Part shown: positions 1 to 8,400 of the stretch, one piece after another | Position numbering within the stretch: position 1 is the first letter of the stretch | Layout: every line of letters starts with the position of its first letter | Source of the DNA: Clostridiales bacterium | GTDB lineage: Bacteria > Bacillota > Clostridia > Lachnospirales > WQUN01 | Length of the DNA: 36,378 nucleotides | Assembly (NCBI GenBank): GCA_031263155.1 | Contig: JAISGK010000102.1 | Span: 71,028-107,405 of the forward strand | Direction: 5' to 3' | Position numbers and translations under genes: made by a program | The notes under the pieces: model-generated | Told to the model about the DNA's origin: nothing | Databases searched by the model: none | The model's input: the letters and a program-made list of their open reading frames with translations, nothing else

Positions 1-592
1 AGTTGATTACCTCCAGCATTTTCGCCTCACTTTTTTTCTTAAACGCTCCGTCGCCGACGGACAGCACTTCGTCCAAAATGATTATTTCCGGCTGTATGAG
101 GCAAGCTATTGAAAACGCCAGTCGCGCTTTCATTCCTGAACTTAACTGCTGAAACGCGAATTCCTGAAAATCTCGCAATTCCGCGAAGTCAATTATCTCG
201 GGATATTTTTCGTCAAGAAACTGTTTCGAGTATCCCAATATCGCGCCACGCAGGTAAGTATTCTCGCGCACCGTCATATGCGCGTCAAATCCCGTGGTTA
301 GTTCGAGCAGGGCGGCTACGTTGCCGTTTACAGTAATAGATCCCTTGGACGGGTACATAATTTCCGCTATTATTTTGCACAATGTCGATTTTCCCGCGCC
401 ATTGCTGCCGATTATGCCGAGCATATCGCCTTCATTAAGCACAAATGACACATCGGTTAAGGCGGTAAACATCGTCATTGGGTACTGTTTTTTTATTTTG
501 CGGATAAGGTATTCTTTTAGCCCTATGTTTTTAAGATTGCCGATTGGATACATTACTGCGATATCCTCAGCAAGCACCACTTGTTTGCTCAT
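1..592 (-). CDS. Wzt-type polysaccharide ABC transporter ATPase (3' end cut by window edge)
   Basis: This is the nucleotide-binding subunit of an ABC-2 glycan exporter (teichoic acid / O-antigen TagH-Wzt family), acting at the inner face of the membrane with the permease encoded just upstream. The 197 visible residues have no stop before the window edge. Walker A GSNGAGKST lies at residues 62-70, the signature LSSGM at about 150-154, and Walker B with IIILDEVLSVGD at about 170-181. The ATG at 592-590 overlaps the permease stop as ATGA, which implies translational coupling. Any C-terminal carbohydrate-binding domain would lie outside the window. The N-terminal stretch before Walker A (about 45 residues) is typical of Wzt/TagH proteins and argues against a generic ABC importer. 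Confidence 0.93.
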   Translation of the reverse strand, partial: MSKQVVLAEDIAVMYPIGNLKNIGLKEYLIRKIKKQYPMTMFTALTDVSFVLNEGDMLGIIGSNGAGKSTLCKIIAEIMYPSKGSITVNGNVAALLELTTGFDAHMTVRENTYLRGAILGYSKQFLDEKYPEIIDFAELRDFQEFAFQQLSSGMKARLAFSIACLIQPEIIILDEVLSVGDGAFKKKSEAKMLEVIN

Positions 593-1356
593 AACTGGTA
601 GATGTAGCTCCTGTTCTTTTTGAAGTACATCAGGCACCCCGCTCCCAACATTATCGCCGCATAGCCCAAGCACAGCATCGTGTGCCGCAAGGACGGCAGC
701 TGCGAGTAAATCAGCAATTTTCTTATATACGAAATATAGGCGAAAACAGGGTTGATATTAAACAGCCACTGTATGTGCTCTGGGAATGAGGAGATCGTAT
801 AAAAAATCGCTGAGAAGTACATCAATATAACGCAAAATATGTCATAAAAGTACCGCGTATCGCGAAAAAATACATATACTCCCGATAAAAGCAACCCCGC
901 GCCGATATTGAATACTGTTAGGCACAACAGCGGATACGCAACCATAATCCACTTCCAGCTAAACGCCATACCGTCCGCGAAACAGAATGTAAACAGCAGT
1001 ATCAACGTAAGCAGCATATTTATAACGGAAACCACATTCTTTGAGAAAACGAAGAGGTACTTCGGAACTCGTATTTTTGAGATGATGCCTGCGTTGCTCT
1101 CTATCGCCATCATACCATCTGTCGTTGCTTGCCGGAAGAATGAATACACGATGTTTCCTATGAACATATAAACGACAAAGTGCGGTGTTGTCCTACCGAA
1201 AAAGTGAGTAAACACAATTGACTGTGTAAGTACCATCAAAAGCGGCGATAGCAAGCTCCACAATGCGCCTAATACAGTACGATTATATTTTTTATTGAAA
1301 TCCCGCTTTACAAGCACAGAAAACAGGAAGTGATATTTTTCATATTTTTTTATCAT
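589..1356 (-). CDS. Wzm-type ABC-2 polysaccharide export permease
   Basis: A 255-residue integral membrane protein of the ABC-2 export family (TagG/Wzm/RfbD). It has the family's N-terminal amphipathic region with VKRDFNKKYNRTVLGALWSLLSPLLM-type spacing at about residues 16-41, followed by about six hydrophobic segments. The conserved FFRDTRYFYDI loop lies in the C-terminal half. It should form the membrane pore that moves a lipid-linked glycan outward, powered by the ATPase encoded next. Both ends overlap neighbours by ATGA (589-592 and 1353-1356), so the genes form one coupled operon. A second, unrelated-looking Wzm/Wzt pair sits at 16533-18581. Confidence 0.92.
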   Translation of the reverse strand: MIKKYEKYHFLFSVLVKRDFNKKYNRTVLGALWSLLSPLLMVLTQSIVFTHFFGRTTPHFVVYMFIGNIVYSFFRQATTDGMMAIESNAGIISKIRVPKYLFVFSKNVVSVINMLLTLILLFTFCFADGMAFSWKWIMVAYPLLCLTVFNIGAGLLLSGVYVFFRDTRYFYDIFCVILMYFSAIFYTISSFPEHIQWLFNINPVFAYISYIRKLLIYSQLPSLRHTMLCLGYAAIMLGAGCLMYFKKNRSYIYQL

Positions 1357-2717
1357 CTATACAGCACCCAATACAGTATGTCCAGCAACCGCGCATCAAG
1401 TTTTTTAAGCGCTCCACAGCCGGAGAGGGTTAACGCTCCGTTAACCCAATATACCGGCTGTTCGGGCGCAATTTCACGGCGCCGAGCCTTACTCTTATCA
1501 ATTACACGGCAAGACAAGGACTTATATTCTAGTTGCTCTGGCGACATACTAACCGCTAAGCTTGTTGATACATCGACCGTCATTCCATCGCTAAACGGAA
1601 TCGCTCCGTAAAGTCGCGCCTCATCTAATGTCGGTTTAGCCATAAGCCCCAATAGCAAACGCTTTGCAAGAGTCAATAGCTCGCGCGTTAAATCGCCTTT
1701 CTGCCATTTAGAATTCACTTTTGCAAAACTCTCCGCATAAGCTACGCAAAGCTCAATTTGCTTATATGAATCCCAAGCCGAAGAACAAAGAGCCTGTTCG
1801 GATTTTGCAAGAATAGGCTTCCATTTTCCCTCACTTTGTTCATAGCCAAGCGTCATGCCATGGTCTGCGGCAAAAAGACATTCGGTAAGGTTATTACTAA
1901 AACCTATAAACTTTATCAGCTTTTTTGCGCTCGAAAACAGAAAACAGTTGTACTCTCCAAATTGCGGATTGCCAAGCTTGAACATACCCAAATAATAACC
2001 GATTACTGAATTTTTCGGAACTCCAATAGCCTCTTCAAGCAAATAGGCGATACAGGTTTGTATAGATCCTTCCCAACCTGTATCTACAATGGCAAAACTT
2101 TTTGAACTCGAAATCTCCTGACCCAAATAGCCTTTTGTATTTTCTAACGCTGCTTTGGCATTAACGGTTGCCAAGCAATCAAAGGTCTTGCTTGCGCTCA
2201 ATTTAATTTTTATGTCGGCAAGCTGATGTTTTTTAAGTGGTTCGCAGGGATTTATATCTATTTCTTTTGCAATTGCTTTGCTCTGTTCTCCAAAAATATT
2301 TGCCCTCGCCAAAATGTCGGCTACGGTTACTTTGTAAGTTGAGGAACACAGTTTGTCCATAGCGTAGTCGCGAACTAAAAGATACAATGGCAAACGTAAC
2401 GCTACACGACTGCAATATAGGTATTTACACTCAATATTAATGTTCCACGCTTTGCACAGAGCTTTAGCGATATTGCAAGGGATTAGCCCATCGCGCGCAA
2501 GGAAAAATAGTGTCTTTATATTACGCCTTACTGCGTCCGAAAGTATCCAGATAACATACGATGCTATAGATGGGGCGCTAACAAGAGCGGTTACGCTTAA
2601 GAAAACACTATCAATACCTTTGGTTTTCAATATTACTTCTTCTGCGGGCGTAAAAAAATTAAATGTTTTGGCCGCAGATAATACGCGCTTATAGTATTGG
2701 GACTTATCTTCTAATAT
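1353..2717 (-). CDS. COG5610-like (HAD-superfamily-related) glycan-cluster protein, apparent ATA start
   Basis: The protein carries a FFLARDG motif about 70 residues from the proposed start, seen in COG5610 proteins (predicted HAD-superfamily hydrolases) that occur in polysaccharide loci. A second conserved-looking piece is FAIVDTGWEGSIQ in the middle. The exact biochemical role is unknown to me. The first conventional start in frame is TTG at 2630 (425 aa). However, the frame stays open and protein-like for 29 more codons (YYKRVLSAAKTFNFFTPAEE), up to an ATA at 2717-2715 placed seven bases after a perfect AGGAGG at 2730-2725. I therefore extend the gene to about 454 aa. It overlaps the upstream GT2 by 14 bases and the permease by ATGA. 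Function confidence is lower than gene confidence. Confidence 0.8.
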   Translation of the reverse strand: MLEDKSQYYKRVLSAAKTFNFFTPAEEVILKTKGIDSVFLSVTALVSAPSIASYVIWILSDAVRRNIKTLFFLARDGLIPCNIAKALCKAWNINIECKYLYCSRVALRLPLYLLVRDYAMDKLCSSTYKVTVADILARANIFGEQSKAIAKEIDINPCEPLKKHQLADIKIKLSASKTFDCLATVNAKAALENTKGYLGQEISSSKSFAIVDTGWEGSIQTCIAYLLEEAIGVPKNSVIGYYLGMFKLGNPQFGEYNCFLFSSAKKLIKFIGFSNNLTECLFAADHGMTLGYEQSEGKWKPILAKSEQALCSSAWDSYKQIELCVAYAESFAKVNSKWQKGDLTRELLTLAKRLLLGLMAKPTLDEARLYGAIPFSDGMTVDVSTSLAVSMSPEQLEYKSLSCRVIDKSKARRREIAPEQPVYWVNGALTLSGCGALKKLDARLLDILYWVLYR

Positions 2718-3627
2718 GGTAAATCCTCCTCATTAAGAGCAACACCCCCGCAAGCCAAACGGCGTTAAACGGCAACGGCGAGCCATTAACTCGATAGAAG
2801 CGCCTGATCTTCTTTCTGTCAGTTTTATCAAAATCAAAATATTTTGCGGCGTGTTTGATGTAATCAGAGAGCAGCTTGCGTTTCAGCAGTTTGGCTATTG
2901 TGTCGTTTCTATTTTTCAACGCTTGGTAATGTTCGCGTACCGATGTTGTCATACATTCCATCAATCTCAGTGATGCCGTCTCTGTAATCGAGCCGCCGCG
3001 ATGATAAGCGTACAAGTAATATGGAATATGCGCAAACTTGATTTTTAAATTCGGCTGAACAAACACTCTTGTCGTAAAATCCAAATCCTCCGCGAGCCAA
3101 CCGACTTTGAAATCCAATTTGTTTTTTTCTAAGAAAGATTTACGATACGCAAATCTCCACACATTCCAAATTGCGCCGGGTGCGGAAAGAACGCTGTTGA
3201 TGGTCGCAGACGAAGAAATCTGCTGTGATTCCAATTGCTTTCCGGTTCGAAGATTGTTCAAAATGTAATCATTAAAGACAACATCAACCGAACTATCTGC
3301 TCCCCTCAGAATATTCAAAAATTGATTGAATTTACCCCTATCAAGGCAATCATCACCGTCAATGAAGATTATCCAATCCCCGTTGGATCTATCTAAACCA
3401 TAGTTACGAGCGTCAGATAATCCGCCGTTCGGCTTGTGATACGCAGTAACATTATCATTTTGTTGGGCAAATTTATCGCATATTGCGCCGGAACTATCGG
3501 TTGAACCGTCATCAATCAGTAAAACTTCGCAATTGTGTGCGTCAGTTTTCAAAAGGCTGTCAACGCAAGCGGTCAGATATGGCTCAATATTGTAAATTGC
3601 GACAATAATGCTAATTTCCGCTCGCAT
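2704..3627 (-). CDS. Family 2 glycosyltransferase
   Basis: A 307-residue GT-A fold transferase of the GT2 family, predicted to add a sugar from a nucleotide-sugar donor to a growing glycan at the cytoplasmic membrane face. Visible motifs are SIIVAIYNIEPYL at residues 6-18, the nucleotide-binding LLIDDGSTDSS at about 36-46, GGLSDARNYGL at about 68-78, and the metal-binding FIDGDD at 88-93. The length is usual for small GT2 enzymes. It starts at ATG 3627 within the last 17 bases of the preceding GT2 gene and ends 14 bases into the COG5610-like gene. The dense packing supports one operon. The donor and acceptor cannot be read from sequence. Confidence 0.93.
   Translation of the reverse strand: MRAEISIIVAIYNIEPYLTACVDSLLKTDAHNCEVLLIDDGSTDSSGAICDKFAQQNDNVTAYHKPNGGLSDARNYGLDRSNGDWIIFIDGDDCLDRGKFNQFLNILRGADSSVDVVFNDYILNNLRTGKQLESQQISSSATINSVLSAPGAIWNVWRFAYRKSFLEKNKLDFKVGWLAEDLDFTTRVFVQPNLKIKFAHIPYYLYAYHRGGSITETASLRLMECMTTSVREHYQALKNRNDTIAKLLKRKLLSDYIKHAAKYFDFDKTDRKKIRRFYRVNGSPLPFNAVWLAGVLLLMRRIYHIRR
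2725..2730 (-). promoter_or_regulatory. Perfect Shine-Dalgarno deciding a non-AUG start
   Basis: On the minus strand AGGAGG is followed by seven bases and then ATA TTA GAA. The site lies inside the 3' end of the upstream GT2 gene. No ATG, GTG or TTG sits at the right distance in the downstream frame, so the best-placed codon is ATA. Confidence 0.6.
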
Positions 3628-4384
3628 AAATTTTCCGCCTCTTTTGTATGCTGTGAAGCGCGTATCTAAGCGTAAACGCCGCGCTAATTACAAAACTGTA
3701 TCCGACTTCGCGATATGCGTTGTAGTTCATTAACGCGCTTGCCAAGCGGTTTGCGGACTTGCTGTTTGCTGACAGCCTGTATGTCAAGAGCGGTTCGTCA
3801 AGTCCGTAGGCAATGCCGACTTCTTTTACGATATACAGCCAACTAACAAAATCCTCGTGGGTGTTTTTGCGATTCGTGAACGGATATTTTACAATCAAAT
3901 CACGCTTAACCATCACTGATGAGCAGCTCATTAAGTTGCGCTTTAGAAGTTTATAGTATGTAAGCCATCCTACAGCAGGCAAGATATATCGAAACGGATT
4001 GCCTTCGGAATCTATAAACGCGCTTGCCGTATACGAAATCTGAGCGTTGTGAATTTTCATAAAGGCCATTTGCCGTTCGAGTTTGTTGCTTGAAAACTTA
4101 TCGTCAGAATCAAGGAACGCTATATATTCGCTGTTTGCAAGGTTCACGCCCTTGTTGCGACTGTACGCCACGCCGCTGTTTTGGCCGTTCCGGTAATACT
4201 TTACGCGCGGGTCGGCTCCGGATAAGCGCATAACTGTAGCATCGGTACCATCTGTTGAACAATCGTCAATAACAATAAGTTCCCACTCTGTATAAGTCTG
4301 AGCCGACACCGAGCGAATGCTCTCTTCAATCGTTCGCTCTGCGTTGTACGCGGGCATAACTACGCTGACCTTGGCTTTATCCAT
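3611..4384 (-). CDS. Family 2 glycosyltransferase, first gene of the left glycan operon
   Basis: A 257-residue GT2 enzyme with VSVVMPAYNAERTI at residues 6-19, VIDDCSTDGTD at 38-48, SGVAYSRNKGV at 70-80 and the metal-binding FLDSDD at 90-95. The SYTAS and THEDF patterns downstream are typical of WcaA-like GT2 proteins. The ATG at 4384 is preceded by GGAG at a four-base spacing. It is the most upstream gene of the leftward operon; no convincing promoter was found in the roughly 200 bases above it. It probably acts with the next GT2 to build the repeat unit exported by the Wzm/Wzt pair at 1-1356. Confidence 0.93.
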   Translation of the reverse strand: MDKAKVSVVMPAYNAERTIEESIRSVSAQTYTEWELIVIDDCSTDGTDATVMRLSGADPRVKYYRNGQNSGVAYSRNKGVNLANSEYIAFLDSDDKFSSNKLERQMAFMKIHNAQISYTASAFIDSEGNPFRYILPAVGWLTYYKLLKRNLMSCSSVMVKRDLIVKYPFTNRKNTHEDFVSWLYIVKEVGIAYGLDEPLLTYRLSANSKSANRLASALMNYNAYREVGYSFVISAAFTLRYALHSIQKRRKIYASGN

Positions 4385-4595
4385 AGTTCTCCACTAAGCG
4401 CATGCAATAATTTATGAAGACTGTTACGCTGCCAGTAAAATGCTTGTCTTAAACGGTTTAACGGACAGTGGGCAGTGCGAGGTAACTTGGTAATCGTGAC
4501 GGATAAGATATAGGGCTGTTGAACGTTCTCCAATTCAATTGCCAACCCCACAGCGGTCTTGCATCGCTTAGTTATTCGCCATGCACGGCGCGCCA

Positions 4596-4625
4596 CATAA
4601 AAAGGCAGCCGCAACGGCTGCCTTT
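4596..4625 (-). terminator. Rho-independent terminator
   Basis: An 11-bp perfect stem (AAAGGCAGCCG with a three-base loop) is read on the minus strand and followed by TTTTT. It would end leftward transcription coming from the decayed gene at 4769-5033 or beyond. The complementary strand also has a stem but lacks a good T-run. Confidence 0.75.
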
Positions 4626-4768
4626 CATAAGTATCTATCTTGCCGCCGATATTTGTCGCGGTAGCAGCGCAGCTGAAAGTCGAGCCGACAGCTGCTTTGC
4701 CATCCATGGCATTTGATACCTTGGCGATGCTTTTCGCTGTCACTGCCCCATTACATAATCTCGACGCT

Positions 4769-5033
4769 TTAATCTTTTGTGCTTTCTATATACTCTTTGT
4801 TATCTTTTGAGTCTACTATAACCGTGTTCCTGACAATTCCAGCGAATGTGTTTTCCTTCGCCAGAACCGTTTTATATATATAAACCCTCTTTTTCTCACT
4901 TGCTGATGTTGTCAAAAGCAAAGTCCAGAACGCCGTCCGCTTCTATCACTGCCATGCCGCCCGTGCTGCTGTAGGTCACATACCTCAGTACGCCCGGCAG
5001 AGAGTATTCGTAGTCCTCACCCTGTTGTACCAT
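4769..5033 (-). pseudogene. Frameshifted remnant of an unidentified protein
   Basis: Two short minus-strand frames read like one protein split by a frameshift. The first runs from ATG 5033 to TGA 4896 (45 aa, with YEYSLPGVLRYVTYSSTGG and ending DFAFDNISK). The second covers 4921-4769 (about 50 codons, with RVYIYKTVLAKENTFAG and ending YIESTKD). Both have protein-like composition, and the second picks up where the first ends. I do not recognise the family. It could be the tail of a secreted or surface protein, but nothing proves that. Confidence 0.35.
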
Positions 5034-5420
5034 GCGGATTTGTCTTTTCTTCGCCGTGATGGTCTATCTGTAGTCTATATGGCGTGCTTGGGAGCCGCCT
5101 GACCATTCACCGTGTTCAACACCAATCGTTCTTCGTTTAGCTATTCAATAACCTTCCTCCATTTCTGATGAATTTTTGTTCTTAAACTTCTTAAAACCTT
5201 GAAAGCGTAAACAAATATATAAGATAGCCCAAATTGAGACTATGCTTTATCACTGTACTTTCCTGGCTGCGCATGAGCCATTGAATAAATTATATTATAA
5301 AAAACTCTTATGCAAATGCCGATTGCTTTACAATTAATTTATAAATATCTGTGATAAGTTAATTTTATATGTTTTTTGGGAAAGATCTAAGTAAAAGATT
5401 ACATTTCACGTATTATCAAA

Positions 5421-5460
5421 GAAAAAATGATAGAAACTCTACAAAATCGTCTCTATCATT
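5421..5460 (-). terminator. Rho-independent terminator of the response regulator gene
   Basis: On the minus strand, AATGATAGAGAC (5460-5449) pairs with GTTTCTATCATT (5437-5426) through 12 bp with one G-U pair, and is followed by a T-rich tail. It lies 34 bases past the regulator stop. Confidence 0.8.
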
Positions 5461-5493
5461 ATAAAATCAATTATAAATAAACTCAATATCGCT

Positions 5494-6189
5494 CTAATCT
5501 AATGAAAACATGTATCCGATGCTGCGCTCAACGATTATATGTTTATCCGCTGAGGATATTTGAGACAGTTTCTTTCGTAGACGGTCTATCGTCTGCCATA
5601 AAACAGGTGTGTCGCATGCTCCGTAATCATCTCCCCATATTGCTTTTAGCAACCTTGTATGCGGTACAAGATTTCCTCTGTTTACCATAAGATAATGCAA
5701 TACTTCAAACTCATTTTTTGTAAGCGGCACTTTGGTGTCTTCCACAAAAACAACCCGCTGCGATGGTGATAGTACGATTTTGCCCCCGGTTAAAACCGGT
5801 AAAGATTCATGACAACGGCTTGACCAGCGGTGCGTCGCTTTCAACAATTCTATTATGGAGATGGCAGTTTCCTTGTGGGATTTGCCAAAGGGATTGTACG
5901 AATCTACCCCTTTTTGCAACGCTTTGATTTCCTTTTCGACAGAACAGTTAGATGTTATTGCAAAAATAGGCGTGTCTGTAATATTGCGCATAATTTGAAT
6001 TTGTGACAGAAAATCGGGGATGGAATCTTCGTTTATGATTATATAAATATACTTCTCGCCATTCGCAAGCAAGGAGATCGCTTCGCTCATTGTACTTGCG
6101 CGTTGTGTTCTAATACCATACTTTTCCCATTCAGCAGTCATCTGCTCATGAACGTTAATATCTTTATCAACTGCTAATATTGTATTCAA
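5494..6189 (-). CDS. OmpR/PhoB-type response regulator with degenerate receiver
   Basis: The C-terminal half is a winged-helix DNA-binding domain of the Trans_reg_C type: VPLTKNEFEVLHYLMVNRG, then HTRLLKAIWGDD, then the recognition segment TIDRLRKKL and RSIGYMF at the end. The N-terminal half has receiver-like folding (ILAVDKD start, ITDTPIFAIT strand). However, the segment where the phospho-acceptor Asp is expected reads IIINEDSIPDF, and the usual K-P-F near strand 5 is replaced by SYNPFGKS. It may therefore act without phosphorylation. I prefer TTG 6189, just after GAGAGG and close to the receiver's first strand, over TTG 6219. No histidine kinase is adjacent. Confidence 0.85.
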   Translation of the reverse strand: MNTILAVDKDINVHEQMTAEWEKYGIRTQRASTMSEAISLLANGEKYIYIIINEDSIPDFLSQIQIMRNITDTPIFAITSNCSVEKEIKALQKGVDSYNPFGKSHKETAISIIELLKATHRWSSRCHESLPVLTGGKIVLSPSQRVVFVEDTKVPLTKNEFEVLHYLMVNRGNLVPHTRLLKAIWGDDYGACDTPVLWQTIDRLRKKLSQISSADKHIIVERSIGYMFSLD

Positions 6190-6292
6190 AATCCTCTCTC
6201 TCCCTTCCGATCCATCCAATCCATCTTTATCAATTCATTCATTTGATCTTATCTTTATTGATAAGGTAATAATCGGTCCATATTACTATCTA

Positions 6293-6301
6293 ATTATACC
6301 A
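6293..6301 (-). promoter_or_regulatory. Extended -10 promoter for the response regulator
   Basis: Minus-strand TGGTATAAT is a TGn-extended -10 element about 100 bases above the regulator start. No good -35 is visible. An inverted repeat CTTATC/GATAAG lies between it and the gene (about 6248-6265) and could be a regulatory or hairpin element. Confidence 0.4.
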
Positions 6302-6326
6302 AATTAAATTGATAGGCGCTTTATAA

Positions 6327-6840
6327 GTGATTTACATTGTTTTTGGAGATTTTTGCTTGAACGCTGGTGAACCGTTGTTCCAAAAATCCTTAAAATCTAT
6401 ATCCCTGCTATTCAAATACATGCCGGGGCTAACTGTATTAAAGCTGCTGCAAATCAGCTTATCCGCCGTGCTCGCGCCACTGTCCATTTATTTTACGGCA
6501 AAAGGTTATTGACACAGTTTCAGGAATGATTACTCATGGGAAAAGCCTTAGCGGGCTGATTATATGGGTTGGTCTGTTGATGTTGTCGATGCTTTTCAGT
6601 TCTGTTGGCGAGAGATTCCTCAATGGCATACTATACATATCTATAGGTATTTTTTGTTAAGCACGGCGTTGTTCAAATGCTGGTCGTTCTTTATTGTTCT
6701 TAATCTAATATCGGCTATTATTGGTGGGAACTTTACTATTGGCCTGTTTACCGCATTGATCGCTTCTACCGGCGCAGTCATTGACGATGTGGATATACTG
6801 TCGATAACCATGCCGGAATTCGCTCATGATCCGGTTGACT
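6327..6840 (+). pseudogene. Decayed ABC exporter membrane-domain gene
   Basis: Pieces of an ABC-exporter transmembrane domain appear in successive frames. The first frame (GTG 6327 to TGA 6510-6512) has LFKYMPGLTVLKLLQISLSA and APLSIYFTAKG. The next frame continues with VIDTVSGMITHGKSLSGLI and a hydrophobic segment. The third frame has GGNFTIGLFTALIAS. The order matches the N-terminal membrane domain of peptide/bacteriocin-type ABC exporters, but no nucleotide-binding domain follows. The fragment runs into the 3' end of the opposing ABC permease gene. At least two frameshifts plus truncation make it a pseudogene rather than a single sequencing error. Confidence 0.6.
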
Positions 6841-7606
6841 TATACCGCCTAAGCCCAAACCGAAAGAACAAATAGCAGGGAATCAAAAATATTAACGCTA
6901 TCACAGGCATAGCCATATACAGCTTGCTCTGTTCTCTGCCCAGCAGATATAAGAGCGGGTAGTATTGAAACAAGGCCAGCGGTATTACATAAGTCAAAAA
7001 TTTCAATACCCCGCGACCGTAAACGGAAAAGGGATACCGCCCAAACTCGCGCCCCCCGTCGGTAAGGATATTCATAAACTCCAGGCCCTCAACAGTAAAA
7101 AAGGAGAAAGCGGCATAGACAACAAACAGCCCGAAAAATATCAGGCTTCCACAAAGCACCATCAAACACAGCGTTAAAGTTTTATCCCATGTCCAGATAA
7201 CGCCGCTGTTGGGAATGGCGTAGCAGAAAACGGCGACGCTTTGAACCAGCCTCCCCAACCGCGAAAACTCCATCTTTGACGCGAGAACCTGGAAAACAAT
7301 GCCTCGCGGTCTCACAAGAACACGGTCAAACTCGCCGTTGCCCAGCATACGCGGAAACGTATCAAACCCCCGCGCAAGCCCCTCCGCCAGCGAAAACGCC
7401 ATTAGCATAGAGGCGAAACACAGCATGATTTGGCTGAAGGTAAACCCTTCAACCTCATTAAACCGCGAAAGCATAAACCACACGCCCGCAAGCGTAACGA
7501 ATGACGTTAAGAAATTCCCTAACGTCAGCAGAAAAAACGCCACCTTGTATTGCATCTGGCTCTTTAGGTTTATGGCAAAATAATTGATATACAGCTGCAT
7601 ATTCAT
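6824..7606 (-). CDS. ABC-2 type permease, COG3694-like
   Basis: A 260-residue protein with about six transmembrane segments, matching the smaller permease of the COG4586/4587/3694 ABC system found widely in Bacillota. The family region MLGNGEFDRVLVRPRG is present in the first half, as is an EFGRYPFSVYG stretch before the last segments. I start at ATG 7606, which overlaps the previous gene's TGA as ATGA; a second ATG at 7600 is also possible after a GGGGGG run. The longer open frame to 7702 is charged, not membrane-like, and unlikely. The exported substrate is unknown. Its 3' end overlaps the decayed exporter gene on the opposite strand. Confidence 0.88.
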   Translation of the reverse strand: MNMQLYINYFAINLKSQMQYKVAFFLLTLGNFLTSFVTLAGVWFMLSRFNEVEGFTFSQIMLCFASMLMAFSLAEGLARGFDTFPRMLGNGEFDRVLVRPRGIVFQVLASKMEFSRLGRLVQSVAVFCYAIPNSGVIWTWDKTLTLCLMVLCGSLIFFGLFVVYAAFSFFTVEGLEFMNILTDGGREFGRYPFSVYGRGVLKFLTYVIPLALFQYYPLLYLLGREQSKLYMAMPVIALIFLIPCYLFFRFGLRRYKSTGS

Positions 7607-8400
7607 CCCCCCTGCGTCACGACGCGCCTTAATGAGCGTCTCATCAACGCCTTGCCCAACACCAGCAAGATCGCCAGCCAGAAAAATTGAAGGGCGATAC
7701 ATCCAACGGCGTCCATTCCGGCTATGTTGCCGCTATAGATCCTAAGCGGTGCGTTTTGCATGGAGGCGAAAGGCAACCATTCAGCTATAGCCTGAAACGG
7801 CCTGGGGAAAAACGGCAGTGGGATTATCTGACCGGACATAAAATCTCCAATCATAGCGAACACAAGATTTATCCTCGTCATCGTGTAAAAAGAGGACATA
7901 TAATCCAACATACAATAAGCGCATACAACGAGAAAACCTAACACGGCGGACACAATAAACATGCCGAATTGCGCCGCCGAAGCCGGAAGCGACATGCGAA
8001 AAGGCTCCGGCAGCACAAACGCCAAAATTAACACGGGAAAACACCTAAGCGTCGCCCTTGCGACGCGCGTAGCCGCCGCTTCGCAGAACCAACGGTCGTA
8101 CAGATTCATGGGCCTTGCCAGATCATAGGCAATGTTGCCGTTTATGATGCTCTCGACCGCGTCGCCGCCAACGCCCCATGTTGCGAACAGGGCTAAAAAC
8201 GCCTGCTGGATCCAAATGTAAGATACGGTCTGCGAAAATTCCATTGGGAACGCGGCGGGGTTTGCCCGATAGAACGCGACGAAAGCCAATATCTCCATAA
8301 ACCCCCACGCGAATTGCGTCGTTAAGCCAGCCAACGCGGCAGCGCGGTATTGCAGGCCGCCAATAAATTTTATGCGGAATAAGGCGCGATACTCTTTCAT
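7603..8400 (-). CDS. ABC-2 type permease, COG4587-like
   Basis: A 265-residue membrane protein with about six hydrophobic segments. It carries the family pattern of a short cytoplasmic N-terminus (YRALFRIKFIGGLQYRAAAL), a middle loop INGNIAYDLARPMNLY, and a C-terminal segment LPFASMQNAPLRIYSG. It forms the second half of the heteromeric pore with the next permease. ATGA overlaps join it to the ATPase (8397-8400) and to the next permease (7603-7606), so the three subunits are translationally coupled in a 1:1:1 order of ATPase, permease, permease. Confidence 0.9.
   Translation of the reverse strand: MKEYRALFRIKFIGGLQYRAAALAGLTTQFAWGFMEILAFVAFYRANPAAFPMEFSQTVSYIWIQQAFLALFATWGVGGDAVESIINGNIAYDLARPMNLYDRWFCEAAATRVARATLRCFPVLILAFVLPEPFRMSLPASAAQFGMFIVSAVLGFLVVCAYCMLDYMSSFYTMTRINLVFAMIGDFMSGQIIPLPFFPRPFQAIAEWLPFASMQNAPLRIYSGNIAGMDAVGCIALQFFWLAILLVLGKALMRRSLRRVVTQGG

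Larger units (their letters stand above)
4385..5493. other. Gene-poor interval with decayed coding remnants
   Basis: No intact gene of convincing quality is visible. It holds a minus-strand frameshifted remnant (4769-5033), a minus-strand terminator at 4596-4625, and the terminator of the response regulator at 5421-5460. A 127-codon open frame at 4360-4743 on the minus strand contains the terminator hairpin and has low-complexity, shadow-like translation, so I do not call it. The stretch from about 5150 to 5420 is AT-rich with nothing recognisable. Confidence 0.6.

Noticed and set aside
4360..4743. 127-codon minus-strand open frame upstream of the first left GT2
   Set aside because: It contains a strong terminator hairpin (4596-4625), overlaps the GT2 start, and its translation shows no family pattern.
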